A stretch of DNA of 64,000 bases from Nostoc desertorum CM1-VF14 (GCA_019359245.1 JAHHHR010000018.1:62001-126000), one strand, 5' to 3'; positions 19,210-28,014 are shown, counted from the first letter of the stretch. Notes: generated by a model not told the origin, from the sequence alone. Numbers and translations: made by a program.

Positions 19210-19305
19210 CGAAATGCTACTCAAATGCTACTCAAAAACAGTCATAACTAAGGCAGGATATCTGTTGTAACTGGAGTTAAGAAGCTAATGCCGTGGTTTG
19301 TAAAA
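19185..19305 (+). repeat. left attachment-site direct repeat (121 bp)
   Basis: These 121 bases are identical to 37851-37971. The repeat covers the last codons and stop of the integrase, two ATGCTACTCAA motifs, and the ribosome-binding region plus first six codons (MPWFVK) of the YciI-like gene. After 19305 the sequence diverges into element DNA. The crossover point lies somewhere inside. Confidence 0.93.
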
Positions 19306-19442
19306 GAAGTAGCAAAGCACGCAAAATCAAGCTTTTTGTCAGATACAACGTTTTTGCTACTTATTTGCTACTCAATCGAGCAATTCTTACCCTTGTTTTT
19401 AGCGATAACCAGGTGCGATCGTGCTACTCAAATGCTACTCAT
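19214..19442 (+). promoter_or_regulatory. cluster of integrase arm-type repeats
   Basis: Three pairs of a decamer-like motif, NTGCTACTCAA, lie at the left end: 19214-19235 (two exact tandem copies inside the direct repeat), 19354-19375 (TTGCTACTTA then TTGCTACTCAA), and 19421-19441 (GTGCTACTCAA then ATGCTACTCA). The right end has only the pair inside its repeat (37880-37901). Spaced repeats like these beside a crossover site are typical of arm-binding sites for tyrosine recombinases. Confidence 0.65.
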
Positions 19443-19492
19443 TGGGAACGATATCATAGGCGATACAGGTCTCATGTGACAAAAACGGAATT

Positions 19493-20251
19493 ATGCCACT
19501 GTATGAAATCACCTTTTTTCATCCTCATGACGATGAACCGGATACCAGTGTCATTTATGCTAATGACATAGAGAAAAGCTTTGTTGAACTTCAACACGCT
19601 AATCCTAAAGTTGAATTTCTCTCTTATAGAAAGGTAGAGGATGACGATGACGAAGAAGAGGAAATCCAACTAAGCAATGAAGGATGTTGGCAGTTTTTAG
19701 ATTGTCAAACATTAACAGGCGTTTCTGCTGATAAATGCCCCAATGCCAAAGCTTGCAAGCAAAATGCTTTGCATAGCCACAATAGATCCTGCTCTCTTCC
19801 ATATCAAAAATGGCTACCAGAGCTAGATCAACTGTGGGACGTTCCGACACTATGGGTCGATTGGGAAATTTCACCAGAAGCACAAGAAGCTGGCTATGGA
19901 TCGCCAGAAGATTTATTTTATGTTTACAAAAATTCTTGTTTGATTATTGGTGAAGACGAAAGAGGTTATTGGCGCGAAGTGCCCTCAGAGGCAACGCCGC
20001 TAGGATTTTCAAGAGCATGGCGACTCCCTTATAAATTTGTAAAAGGTGTGCTTACAGTTGAAATAATCAACAATCATCGGAAGTTTGAAGGAATGGGATG
20101 GGCTGAATCTCTACCTTTACCCTACAAACTACACCATGATCTAGATACTGGAAAACAATTTATTAGAGTGCAATTAGATTTATCTGCTACAAATACCCAG
20201 GATGCAATTGATTATGGGTGGCATCCAGGATATACGCTTTTAAAGCCTTAG
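19493..20251 (+). CDS. hypothetical protein, Cys-containing middle region
   Basis: A 252-residue protein I do not recognise. Residues 1-45 look like a small alpha/beta fold (MPLYEITFFHPHDDEPDT), followed by an acidic stretch (DDDDEEEE near 50-57), then a cysteine group near 65-105 (GCWQFLDCQTL, DKCPNAKACKQ, RSCSLPYQKW) that could bind metal, and an alpha/beta C-terminal part ending GWHPGYTLLKP. It is the only plus-strand gene at the left end of the element, next to the arm repeats, in the position where cargo genes often sit. It converges on the minus-strand operon. Confidence 0.7.
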   Translation: MPLYEITFFHPHDDEPDTSVIYANDIEKSFVELQHANPKVEFLSYRKVEDDDDEEEEIQLSNEGCWQFLDCQTLTGVSADKCPNAKACKQNALHSHNRSCSLPYQKWLPELDQLWDVPTLWVDWEISPEAQEAGYGSPEDLFYVYKNSCLIIGEDERGYWREVPSEATPLGFSRAWRLPYKFVKGVLTVEIINNHRKFEGMGWAESLPLPYKLHHDLDTGKQFIRVQLDLSATNTQDAIDYGWHPGYTLLKP

Positions 20252-20282
20252 CAGCCCTCAAAAGACAAAATGGAGATTATGT

Positions 20283-20690
20283 CTAGTGCCGATCGCGTTC
20301 CAAGTCGTAAATTACTTTTTCTAGATACCAATTGTCTGATTGACCGGGATTGTGCCGCCTCTGCTGTAATAAAAGGCGCTTGGCTGTGGGTACGTCACCT
20401 TTGAGCAGAATGAGCAAATCGTTTTGCAATGCTCTGTTTGTGGGGTCAGTTCGGTATGAACGGGAGACTTTAGCGCGTGGCTTGGGAAAGTGAGGCTTGC
20501 TTTTAAACAACCCAGACACCATTTTATCAAGGTCTAAGAATAAAAAGCCTAATGCAGGCACTTGCTCTAAGAATACAAATAAAAGATACAGCGCAAAGTA
20601 ACAGAGAACTACGACAACTCCTACTACTAGTCCAAAGATTGGAGCTGGCAAAGACACTAACAATTGAGATAAAAAGTCTATAAAATTCAT
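20283..20690 (-). CDS. element protein L, N-terminal membrane protein
   Basis: A 135-residue protein whose first 55 residues hold two hydrophobic segments (FGLVVGVVVVLCYFALYLLF and a following one), with a basic soluble tail (SKPHFPKPRAKVSRSYRT) and a helical C-terminus. No family was recognised. It is the last gene of the minus-strand operon. A small membrane protein at the end of such an operon could serve in lysis or membrane anchoring, but nothing in the sequence proves it. Confidence 0.65.
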   Translation of the reverse strand: MNFIDFLSQLLVSLPAPIFGLVVGVVVVLCYFALYLLFVFLEQVPALGFLFLDLDKMVSGLFKSKPHFPKPRAKVSRSYRTDPTNRALQNDLLILLKGDVPTAKRLLLQQRRHNPGQSDNWYLEKVIYDLERDRH

Positions 20691-20698
20691 AATTAAAT

Positions 20699-20767
20699 GA
20701 GTTGGTAGAGCAACTCACACCAGCATCTACGGGTTTCCCTAATACTTGCATCAGGGGATACCCGTAG
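20699..20767. other. paired hairpins ahead of gene L
   Basis: One hairpin pairs GAGTTG (20699-20704) with CAACTC (20711-20716). A second, larger one pairs CTACGGGT (20727-20734) with ACCCGTAG (20760-20767), with a nested TCCCT/AGGGGA pairing. Together they fill most of the 158-base gap between genes K and L on the transcribed minus strand. They may form an RNA processing or attenuation structure. Confidence 0.5.
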
Positions 20768-20848
20768 GTTGCTTTAATTCTTTTTGGTATTTTCAAGTAC
20801 TGGTATTTATAGCCTGCCTCCAAAATCACTAGAGTGAATCCCCAGTGA

Positions 20849-21313
20849 CTACTCGCGGATTCTAAAGCTCTGGTGCTTCTGGAGAAATTTTTGAAGATCC
20901 TTTATCTCTGCTTTTTGCTCTTTGAATAGCTCCTCTGTCCGCTCCCATTTATGCTCAATCTTTTCATCATTTCCGTTAAGCGCCAAAAGAGCCGCATCTT
21001 TATGATTTACGTAATCTTGTAAATGAATATCAAATCTTTTATCAAGAGCAGCTAAATCCTTTTGTAAAACTTTTACTTGCTCTAATAATTTTGCGTGACC
21101 TTCTGCTATAGCATGACTATTTAAATCTTCTCTTAAATCTCTAATTTCATTTGTAATAGCATTGAATCTAGATACTATCTTTGCAAATATTCCTAATAGT
21201 CCAATGGTTGATATTAAAATAGCAAGAACAAGATTAGTGCCTTCTAACGTAACAACAAGCCCTGCTTGAGGTGTGCTAGGGTTAATAGCTATTACTGTCT
21301 TTGTAGTAATCAT
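20849..21313 (-). CDS. element protein K, single membrane segment plus coiled coil
   Basis: A 154-residue protein with a short polar N-terminus, one membrane segment near residues 28-48 (LVLAILISTIGLLGIFAKIV) and a long heptad-rich coiled coil from about 50 to 150 (NEIRDLREDLNSH, LLEQVKVLQKDLAALDKRF). The layout recalls XhlA-like holin accessory proteins and phage membrane-anchored coiled coils, but it is longer and no family signature is seen. It starts 24 bases after gene J. Confidence 0.65.
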   Translation of the reverse strand: MITTKTVIAINPSTPQAGLVVTLEGTNLVLAILISTIGLLGIFAKIVSRFNAITNEIRDLREDLNSHAIAEGHAKLLEQVKVLQKDLAALDKRFDIHLQDYVNHKDAALLALNGNDEKIEHKWERTEELFKEQKAEIKDLQKFLQKHQSFRIRE

Positions 21314-21337
21314 TTAGTTATTTGGAAATCAATGCTA

Positions 21338-21724
21338 TTAATTTCCGTCGATGTAAATCCAAATCTTAAGGTTGAGTTCTTGAATCCACTCTGGAGGGCA
21401 AAAAACTAATTTATATTCAGCAATAACAGGTAATTGCAAAAGCATGGATTTATTTAAATCGACGTGATACTTTGTAGGTAAATAGGATTCTGGATTGGTG
21501 CTAATTATTCCAGTTTGAATTTTTTGGCGAAAGTATCCTGCATAATTCCACGTCGGTTTATTTAAAGATGCAAAAACAGAAACTATCGAGCTTTCAAATA
21601 AAAAAGGAATTACAACTTCCCCAATAACATATATAAACTGAGATTTAGGTGCTTCCACATTAGCTATATGAAACTGGTTGTAAATAAGTTGCCAATTCTG
21701 ATTATTTGAAAGCTGCAAAATCAT
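21338..21724 (-). CDS. element protein J, hypothetical
   Basis: A 128-residue protein of mixed beta-strand character, rich in Gln, Asn, Tyr and Ile (opening MILQLSNNQNWQLIYNQFHI). No family was recognised. Its ATG overlaps the stop of gene I by one base (TAATG), which points to translational coupling, so the two products are probably needed in related amounts. Confidence 0.65.
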   Translation of the reverse strand: MILQLSNNQNWQLIYNQFHIANVEAPKSQFIYVIGEVVIPFLFESSIVSVFASLNKPTWNYAGYFRQKIQTGIISTNPESYLPTKYHVDLNKSMLLQLPVIAEYKLVFCPPEWIQELNLKIWIYIDGN

Positions 21725-22101
21725 TAGTAATAAGTAGCGCGTAATGGGGTAACAATACCAGTAATTTTAGAACCAGAAACTTTTGTGTTATCCGTACCTA
21801 TGGTCTTGTCTTTCAATACATCTTCAGCAGTTGGACGTTTAGCAGCTGTACAGAGCATTCTGGTAGTAAATTTAGTTGTCCCGTTGACAGAACGAACTAT
21901 AATTCTCTGAACTAAACCAGACTGCAAAAGCTTTTCAACTTTAGTTTCAATAACATCAAGTTCGGTGTCTAGGGCTTCTCGAATGCCGGTAGCATCTTGA
22001 ATTGAGCCAACATAAAGACCTTTGGGAGCTTTAAATCGCAATTTTTGAACATTTGGAGCAACCCCGACTTCTACAATCGCTGAAATTAATGTAGCTGGCA
22101 T
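21724..22101 (-). CDS. element protein I, hypothetical structural candidate
   Basis: A 125-residue basic protein (opening MPATLISAIVEVGVAPNVQK; ending ITGIVTPLRATYY) of alpha/beta composition, without membrane segments. No family was recognised. Its start has AGGAT at good spacing, and it follows a 75-base gap, so it probably has its own translation signal. Genes H and I are the small soluble proteins of the operon with the best separate ribosome sites, which would suit highly expressed particle subunits; this is inference. Confidence 0.65.
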   Translation of the reverse strand: MPATLISAIVEVGVAPNVQKLRFKAPKGLYVGSIQDATGIREALDTELDVIETKVEKLLQSGLVQRIIVRSVNGTTKFTTRMLCTAAKRPTAEDVLKDKTIGTDNTKVSGSKITGIVTPLRATYY

Positions 22102-22176
22102 ATTTTTATCCTGATTTGTGTAAAATTGATAGACAAAACTAGAGCTAAAACTTTTGTTAGAACAAATTATTATTTA

Positions 22177-22530
22177 TTAGCCCAATCGACGACGGGAAGA
22201 AAAACCAGCAGTTTTAATTTTGAAACTGTTGTAGGTTTTTCCAATAACTGCTTTTGGCGCAGTTTTGACTTTATCGACTGAAACTATAATCTGTGAATAT
22301 CTGCGCTTTGTACCTTCCATATAAGAAATGTACATTTTGATAAATGAAGCAGTTTTAATCCCCATCCGAACGGTAGTACTGCTTGCACCATCTGGGATAT
22401 CACCTGTAACTTTGCGAACCCCAACAAGGTCAGCAATATTACCGTAAACATCTGGTAAGTCAATAACGACCGCCCCTGAGCCAGTCCCAACAATATGCGC
22501 TTCTCTATCTAAATTTTTGGTAGTCGCCAT
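22177..22530 (-). CDS. element protein H, hypothetical structural candidate
   Basis: A 117-residue protein rich in Val, Gly, Ser and Lys with probable beta structure (AHIVGTGSGAVVIDLPDVYG, GASSTTVRMGIKTASFIKMY) and a basic tail (KIKTAGFSSRRRLG). No family was recognised. AAGGAA lies about nine bases ahead of the ATG, and a hairpin lies in the 101-base gap before it. Its size, composition and separate initiation make it a candidate for a repeated coat or tube subunit, without proof. Confidence 0.65.
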   Translation of the reverse strand: MATTKNLDREAHIVGTGSGAVVIDLPDVYGNIADLVGVRKVTGDIPDGASSTTVRMGIKTASFIKMYISYMEGTKRRYSQIIVSVDKVKTAPKAVIGKTYNSFKIKTAGFSSRRRLG

Positions 22531-22596
22531 AGTTTTGATTCCTTTTATACCTTACTTACACTGGTTTAACACTTCAAATAAACATTTCAAGATTTG

Positions 22597-22617
22597 GGGA
22601 ACCCTATAGGGTTTCCC
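22597..22617 (-). other. hairpin between genes G and H
   Basis: GGGGAACCC and GGGTTTCCC flank a TATA loop with one bulged base, in the gap between genes G and H. On the transcribed minus strand it is a GC-rich hairpin without a U-run. It could mark partial termination or RNA processing that sets different levels for the genes on either side. Confidence 0.45.
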
Positions 22618-22631
22618 ATGTATTGCAAGTT

Positions 22632-23444
22632 TCAGACATGGAAGATGGGATTGATTTGTAAACCAGATGCATCTACTAGCACACGCTTGTGATTGTCATT
22701 CCATAGATTCACGTAAGCGTGATCAAAGGTTACAAAAACATTAGGCCGCCACTGAGGCTCAGTTATTAACTCTCCTAAAATCCTAGTTTGAGGGGGCGTA
22801 GGGTCAGTATTTCGCTCAGGAGTAGTAAATCTAAATTTGTCATTGTTATAGGCTTTCCCTGCCATTTCAATAACTTTTCTAATTACAGTCTTGGCGATTT
22901 CATCGCTGTAGGTGTAAACCTGAAAATCAAACCCATTAGCTTTGTCTAGATATAAGCCAATTATTTTACCTTTATGCCATCGATAAAGTGATGGGTGTGT
23001 AAACTCTGCTTTAATTTTATTAGCCCAATTTTTTAATTCTGCTTCTGTTAACGTTTCTGATGTCTCATTCATTAATCTAAAGCTGATTCTGGCATCTTTA
23101 GCAGTTTTCTTTCTAGGAACAGATTGTTTATCTTGTAAAAAATACAGCACGATTTGAGGATGATATTTGACATCCGCATCATAAGAGGATTTTGGCTCTC
23201 CGATAATAGCTGGTTTGAGATGAGTCTTTTGAATTACCTCTCTAAAAGCTGTCATTTTTACTTGGGCAATTGGAATGCTATCTTTCGCCCCAATTAATAA
23301 ATCATCCCTTAATGCTTTTCTAGTATCATTACCATCAGCATCTCTAAACCATTCATAAACCTCACGATTAAAACTGTCACCGTTACGAAGGACTTTTCTA
23401 AGTTGTGCCCAATCTCTAGCAGGCATTAGATTAAATCCTCCCAT
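22632..23444 (-). CDS. element protein G, hypothetical
   Basis: A 270-residue soluble protein, opening MGGFNLMPARDWAQLRKVLR, with mixed alpha/beta content and a basic middle (QSVPRKKTAKDARISFRLMN). The C-terminal part, PQTRILGELITEPQWRPNVF to LVDASGLQINPIFHV, looks beta-rich. No family was recognised. Its start lies inside the end of gene F (19-base overlap), which implies coupled translation with the large coiled-coil protein and a possible physical partnership. Confidence 0.65.
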   Translation of the reverse strand: MGGFNLMPARDWAQLRKVLRNGDSFNREVYEWFRDADGNDTRKALRDDLLIGAKDSIPIAQVKMTAFREVIQKTHLKPAIIGEPKSSYDADVKYHPQIVLYFLQDKQSVPRKKTAKDARISFRLMNETSETLTEAELKNWANKIKAEFTHPSLYRWHKGKIIGLYLDKANGFDFQVYTYSDEIAKTVIRKVIEMAGKAYNNDKFRFTTPERNTDPTPPQTRILGELITEPQWRPNVFVTFDHAYVNLWNDNHKRVLVDASGLQINPIFHV

Positions 23445-26083
23445 GAGTAAGTTTTAGGAGGAAGTGCTTGTACTTCTTCTTCACGTTTAGCTTTGGAAGC
23501 TCCAATTAATTCTTTCAAGCCATCGTCAACCTCTTTGGCATTTTCTTTAATTTGGTTGGCTGAATCTACCGCGCTTCTAATTTCTGAAGTAATAGATTCT
23601 ATTGCTTCTAATCCTTCTGTAGCAATACTTATTCCATTAGCTAATTTACCAAACTTGGCAAACATCCCTCCTTTTAAATTTAACGTTTCAGGTGAGTAAT
23701 CCCAATTACTCTCTGACAATAACCCTTCATCTTGCATTGCATTGAAGCCTTTGCCAGTTAGCTGTGCTGTTTGCTCAACAGCACTAATAATATTTCCGCC
23801 AATGCTACGAACTTCATTAGCTCCATTTGCCGCCGCTTGATAAATTCTGTTAGCAGTTTGCCATCTAGTTTTAATTTCTGCCCATTCAGAAACACCAAAG
23901 ATATTTTTAAAAAATCCATCAATTACCCCACCAAAAGCTTGTTTTGTATCAATGGTTTCAGCGTTGGGGTCAACAATTAAAGCTGGGACAGCAAGCACGT
24001 TATCTAAGATGCTAAAAAAAGTTGTCACGGCTTGGTCACTAAGCATCATTACGTTATGAACTGCTGCTGTCATCGTTATAAGATTGATTGCCCGATCAAC
24101 CCACTGATTCTTGACAATGCGCTTCATAAACCCAGATATACCACCAGGAACCTGATCGCCCAATCTTTTTAATATTGTTTCCTGCCCTGCTAACAGCGCA
24201 GCGTTAGCCCCAGTATTGACTGCATCTAAGATATTGGCTGCATTAGTGTTGTTATTGTTGGTAATATCGGCTGCATTGTCTTTTAGTGCTTTGTTCATGC
24301 AACCACCTGGCTGAGTTGTTCTGCATGTACCCGTAGCCGCAGCCGTTTCTATCTGTGGAATTGTCGGAATATCAGGTCTAATTGCATTAGCAGCGCGCGT
24401 TGGAATTAAAGGAAGTATCCCAAGTATTTGGTCAAGTTTTGGCAATGCTTGTTCATTCACTTTCTCTTGCTCTCTTAACTTTGTATCAATTTTTGTAATA
24501 TTCAATTTAGTAGTATTAATATCTCTATCTATTTGTTGTATATCACCCTTGATTAAGCCTAAAGATTTTTTGTTTTCACGCTGGAATTCTTCAAAGCGTT
24601 GGTCAGAAGTCAACTCATTTTGACGTTTGAAATCTGCAAACTTTTGGTCAAACTCTTTGGATAAATTCGATTGATTAAGTCCTACGATTCCTAATGCCTT
24701 GTCATTATCTTTTTTGAATTCATTGAAACGCTGATCAGAAGTTAGTCCATTTTGGCGATTAAAGTCTGTCAGCTTTTTATCAAATTCTTTGGCTAGATTA
24801 GATTGCTCTAAATCTCGGATACCGAGAGCTTTGTTATTATCCGCAACAAAGCGATTGAACTTATCATCTAATTGCTGCTGAATTGGGCCAAGATTAGGAA
24901 CGCCTTTATTACGTGCCTCATTCATCGCCACGTCAGCTTTGCCATTTACAGCATTAAGATTTTGTGCCAAGTTCCCAACCGCACCGGCTAGCACTGGGAT
25001 TTGAGCTACTTGCCCCTGGAGGCTGCCAACTGTGCCAGCTAATTGCCCTACTTGAGATTGAAGCGGAGTAACAAGCGCTCTTGCAGCTGCTACAGCATTA
25101 GCGTTGATTGCGGCTGTATCTGTTGCGGTTTGTGGGCGGATTGCATCAACTTTGGATCGTGTCGCTGCTAGGTCAGACTGAATTTTTGAAATTGTAGAGT
25201 TTACAGCTTTTTGAAAAGCTTCAGAGGCATTATTATTAAATTTTGATATTTGAGAATTTATCTGTTGAATCTTAGCTTCAAATGAAGTTCTTATTCCTGT
25301 TATTTGAATATCTAGGTTTTTCTTATTAGTTCGCGCTTCATACAAAGCATCATTAGCTTGCTTTTTAGCTTCAGCTACCTTTCCTTCAACAATTTTTCTG
25401 CCTTCCCTAGTTTCGTAAAGCGTATCATTAGCTTGTTTTTTTGCCTCTAATATGCTTTTCCCAAATGATTCTTGCTGTTTATTTAGCTTGGAATAATCTC
25501 TAGCATTAGCGCTTAATTCTTGCTCGTATTTCTGTAATTTAGAATCAAGATTTTTAAGTTTGACTGCATTATTAGTAGCGATTGTATTTACTTTTGATAA
25601 ATCAAGTTGAGTTCTTGAAAGATCATCGAATGCCCTACCTGTAACAAATTCCTGAAACTTGAGTAAAGCAACTACTCCAATGGCTGCAAAAATTCCAATA
25701 ATTGCTCCAACACGAGCAGCTTTATCCAAAGGAGCATTACCAGGAACCTTTTTTAAGAGTGCATCATTTACTCTGGTAGCAGCATCAGAAGCTTTCTTGG
25801 CTTGTTCGGCTATTTTTTTAGCTCGTCTGAGGCTTCTAACTTGCTTCATCGCAGCATTGATAACTTTTTTGCTAGGAGAAGAAAGAATAGCATTTTTAGT
25901 TTTAGCGCTACTAGTAAGATATCCTTTCCAATTTATGCGGTTTATTTCTCTCGCCCCCTTGAATTTGTTAAAAGTCCCCTTTGGGTCGGCTACGTAAGAA
26001 TTCCAATTAAAATTTTGGGGAATTGAATTAGGTATTTTGACTTGTGGTGGTTCTGGTATGGGAATATTATTCCAGCTTGGCAT
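23426..26083 (-). CDS. element protein F, 885-residue coiled-coil membrane protein
   Basis: The largest protein of the operon. A proline-rich start (MPSWNNIPIPEPPQVKIPNS) and a basic helical stretch (60-100) precede a membrane segment at about 124-142 (VGAIIGIFAAIGVVALLKF). Then come some 400 residues of coiled coil with internal repeats: two 44-residue copies, each opening ALGI and carrying QSNL..EFD and LTSDQRF. After a Cys-containing spot (GTCRTTQPGGC) there is a hydrophobic region near 640-690 and an acidic helical tail. The layout resembles tape-measure or membrane-spanning tube proteins, but no family motif is present. Overlaps with genes E and G show tight coupling. Confidence 0.75.
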   Translation of the reverse strand: MPSWNNIPIPEPPQVKIPNSIPQNFNWNSYVADPKGTFNKFKGAREINRINWKGYLTSSAKTKNAILSSPSKKVINAAMKQVRSLRRAKKIAEQAKKASDAATRVNDALLKKVPGNAPLDKAARVGAIIGIFAAIGVVALLKFQEFVTGRAFDDLSRTQLDLSKVNTIATNNAVKLKNLDSKLQKYEQELSANARDYSKLNKQQESFGKSILEAKKQANDTLYETREGRKIVEGKVAEAKKQANDALYEARTNKKNLDIQITGIRTSFEAKIQQINSQISKFNNNASEAFQKAVNSTISKIQSDLAATRSKVDAIRPQTATDTAAINANAVAAARALVTPLQSQVGQLAGTVGSLQGQVAQIPVLAGAVGNLAQNLNAVNGKADVAMNEARNKGVPNLGPIQQQLDDKFNRFVADNNKALGIRDLEQSNLAKEFDKKLTDFNRQNGLTSDQRFNEFKKDNDKALGIVGLNQSNLSKEFDQKFADFKRQNELTSDQRFEEFQRENKKSLGLIKGDIQQIDRDINTTKLNITKIDTKLREQEKVNEQALPKLDQILGILPLIPTRAANAIRPDIPTIPQIETAAATGTCRTTQPGGCMNKALKDNAADITNNNNTNAANILDAVNTGANAALLAGQETILKRLGDQVPGGISGFMKRIVKNQWVDRAINLITMTAAVHNVMMLSDQAVTTFFSILDNVLAVPALIVDPNAETIDTKQAFGGVIDGFFKNIFGVSEWAEIKTRWQTANRIYQAAANGANEVRSIGGNIISAVEQTAQLTGKGFNAMQDEGLLSESNWDYSPETLNLKGGMFAKFGKLANGISIATEGLEAIESITSEIRSAVDSANQIKENAKEVDDGLKELIGASKAKREEEVQALPPKTYSWEDLI

Positions 26084-26434
26084 TTAATCATCTTCTCCTA
26101 AAAATCCAATAACTGTTGAAACTGTCTCCATTAGTGGGATTACTATTTCATATAAACCCTGAAAAGCTTTAGTAAAGCTTCCGTTTGTTTCCTCAATATC
26201 TGCAAAATTATTTAAAGTTTCTACAATTCCTTTTTTGAGCGCTTCTGAGGTTTTTTCTAACTCTTTTACACGCTTTTCTAAGTCGTTGTTTGTATTGTTA
26301 TTTTTGTTTTTATCCTTGTTTTCACAGCATTCTTTCTGATTGCGCTCCAACTCTCGTAAACGCTTGTTCTGCTGATCAATTTTACGATTTAAAGCGTCTA
26401 GCCCTTGGTCAATATCTCTGCAAACTTCTACCAT
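26084..26434 (-). CDS. element protein E, short coiled-coil protein
   Basis: A 116-residue protein that is mostly coiled coil (LDALNRKIDQQNKRLRELER, then LEKRVKELEKTSEALKKGIV) with an Asn/Lys-rich break near residue 45 and a more hydrophobic C-terminus (GLYEIVIPLMETVSTVIGFL). Its stop codon TAA touches the ATG of gene F, and its own ATG overlaps the stop of gene D by one base. It probably oligomerises with one of its neighbours. Confidence 0.65.
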   Translation of the reverse strand: MVEVCRDIDQGLDALNRKIDQQNKRLRELERNQKECCENKDKNKNNNTNNDLEKRVKELEKTSEALKKGIVETLNNFADIEETNGSFTKAFQGLYEIVIPLMETVSTVIGFLGEDD

Positions 26435-27003
26435 TATCGCCCCACCTTGTTCGCCATATTTTTGAGGCGATCACCTGTTTCTTTACAGGGTACACAGCAG
26501 TAACCTGGGTATCTATTATGTTTGCACTTGTGGCTGTTTTCAGGGCAGTCATCGTCACAAGTAACAGTAAATTTTAAAGGACAATCACCTTTATCACTAA
26601 AAATAACTTTATTATCCTTGATAACTTTGATTTCACATTCAGCCAAACAATCACAGTTACCAGATGTAACAAGCCCAGGAGTCGGAATCATTTGATCTAC
26701 CCGGCTAACGCTGTTAGTCCCAGACCTATAATAATATTCACTTCCTCCCATCTGTACGCCATCCATGTATAGATCAAAGCCGATACCATTAAATTTAAAA
26801 GATGGAGATGTTCCACAAGCAAATAATTCATAAAAAGCTGAATTGTTTACCCCCTGCCCAAAAAATCGCCAACAAACGCCAAGACTGTTTGGCTGAATTG
26901 TTTCTACTTCAATCGGCACTAGATTGCTTTCAAACTTTTTAGTTTTTTTATCACTAAAATAATACTGCAATATAGCTTTTGATTTTCCAGCACAGTAAAG
27001 CAT
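26434..27003 (-). CDS. element protein D, C-terminal Cys cluster
   Basis: A 189-residue protein with a beta-rich N-terminal part (residues 1-110) and a C-terminal cluster of about ten cysteines (GNCDCLAECEIK, GDCPLKFTVTCDDDCPENSH, KCKHNRYPGYCCVPCKETG). Such a pattern suggests metal binding or disulfides in an extracellular particle. The GYCC..C ending recalls small Cys-rich tails I associate with cyanobacterial prophage-like loci, but I cannot name a family. It lies three bases after gene C. Confidence 0.65.
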   Translation of the reverse strand: MLYCAGKSKAILQYYFSDKKTKKFESNLVPIEVETIQPNSLGVCWRFFGQGVNNSAFYELFACGTSPSFKFNGIGFDLYMDGVQMGGSEYYYRSGTNSVSRVDQMIPTPGLVTSGNCDCLAECEIKVIKDNKVIFSDKGDCPLKFTVTCDDDCPENSHKCKHNRYPGYCCVPCKETGDRLKNMANKVGR

Positions 27004-27006
27004 AAA

Positions 27007-27669
27007 TTAATCTAGATAAGTGCCGTAAAGTTCTACTTCCCCCAAAACTAAATGTCCAGAGTTGGAACTACAAAGACTAGTCATTAAAATCCTAAAACTT
27101 GTATACCTAGTACTGGAATTGGCTACTGGAAGAGAAAGCCATTGAGAATTCCCGTTGAGCGTAGTATTGTCAATTTGAGAATCTAAATCTACCCAGTTAT
27201 TTTGGTCGTTACTTCCTTGAAGCTTCCAGCTTCTAGGATAGAAACCGCTAGAGGAATTGCGACTTTTTAAAGAATAATAATTACATTTAAGCGTCTTACC
27301 GCCAAGATAGAAACTAATCCAAGAATTAGGTTGATTTGCTGTATAAAATTCACTATCTGATCTGTCAACTAAAGACAAGGGACTTCCAGCACCCACACCA
27401 CTAGCCCCAATAATTAAGCCTTTATCAGAGGGATTTGACCAAACTTCTGTTCCCTCAGAAGTACCCATCCAGTAAAAAACACCGTTTGTATCGCCATTGG
27501 CATTAAAAGTTAGTAGTTTGCCGACATCCCCACCACCTGATACTACTCCTATGTAAGATTTTAAAGTGCTAGCCTTTATCTTTTTAGTGGTGCTAGTTTC
27601 TTCTTCCCAAACTAGCAATGAGTCATCGTCTTTTAATAAGGTCAATTCAGGGTAAAGGTTGATTTGCAT
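27007..27669 (-). CDS. element protein C, discoidin-like adhesin
   Basis: A 220-residue protein with two parts. Residues 1-42 (LTLLKDDDSLLVWEEETSTT followed by KKIKASTLKSYI) resemble the short attachment motif at the N-terminus of many phage tail-fibre or tail-spike proteins. Residues about 90-220 look like an F5/8 type C (discoidin) carbohydrate-binding jelly roll: WISFYLGGKTLKCNYYSLKS, PRSWKLQGSNDQNNWVDLDS, FRILMTSL and the closing VLGEVELYGTYLD. This is the best candidate for surface or host recognition in the element. It overlaps gene B by 23 bases. Confidence 0.78.
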   Translation of the reverse strand: MQINLYPELTLLKDDDSLLVWEEETSTTKKIKASTLKSYIGVVSGGGDVGKLLTFNANGDTNGVFYWMGTSEGTEVWSNPSDKGLIIGASGVGAGSPLSLVDRSDSEFYTANQPNSWISFYLGGKTLKCNYYSLKSRNSSSGFYPRSWKLQGSNDQNNWVDLDSQIDNTTLNGNSQWLSLPVANSSTRYTSFRILMTSLCSSNSGHLVLGEVELYGTYLD

Positions 27670-28012
27670 GAGTAAAAGAATGAATAATTATTTCGTTGCG
27701 GATTTTATTGGTGGCTTCTTCAGGGATATAAACATCCCACTTAAAAATATCTAATAATTCCCACAGACTGCGGTTATCATGCTCAATCGGAGAATTATTT
27801 TCATCTACCACATTAGAGTTGTTTTCATCGGTTAGCGTTCCTTGAAAGTTCTCAAGCGCTTTTAATAAAATTGCTACGAATAATTGTTCTGAACGATTAT
27901 CTACTACAGGTGTTAGCCCTACTGGCATCAAATCAGCCTTTCTAATTATCAATTCAGTAGCAGTTTGTAAAGCATTAATACCGAATAATTCGCTAAGGGT
28001 TAATACCTGCAT
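27647..28012 (-). CDS. element protein B, paralogue of A
   Basis: A 121-residue protein whose first 60 residues align with element protein A: LSELFGINA against LTQVFGTGA, IRKADLMPVGLTPVVDN against ISKADLVSVGLTASASN, LFVAILLKALENF against LLIAIMLKFKEVL, and LTDE in both. The C-terminal halves differ. No named family was recognised. It starts two bases after gene A. Two tandem diverged copies suggest a hetero-oligomeric role such as an adaptor or baseplate-like part. Confidence 0.7.
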   Translation of the reverse strand: MQVLTLSELFGINALQTATELIIRKADLMPVGLTPVVDNRSEQLFVAILLKALENFQGTLTDENNSNVVDENNSPIEHDNRSLWELLDIFKWDVYIPEEATNKIRNEIIIHSFTHANQPLP

Positions 28013-28014
28013 GA

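Noticed and set aside
19288..19571. Frames starting at the left attachment site
   Set aside because: The first is a decoy made from the duplicated YciI start codons; the second overlaps the real gene at 19493 in another frame.
20527..20829. 100-residue frame overlapping gene L
   Set aside because: Runs through hairpins and then through gene L in the wrong frame; gene L has the more protein-like content.
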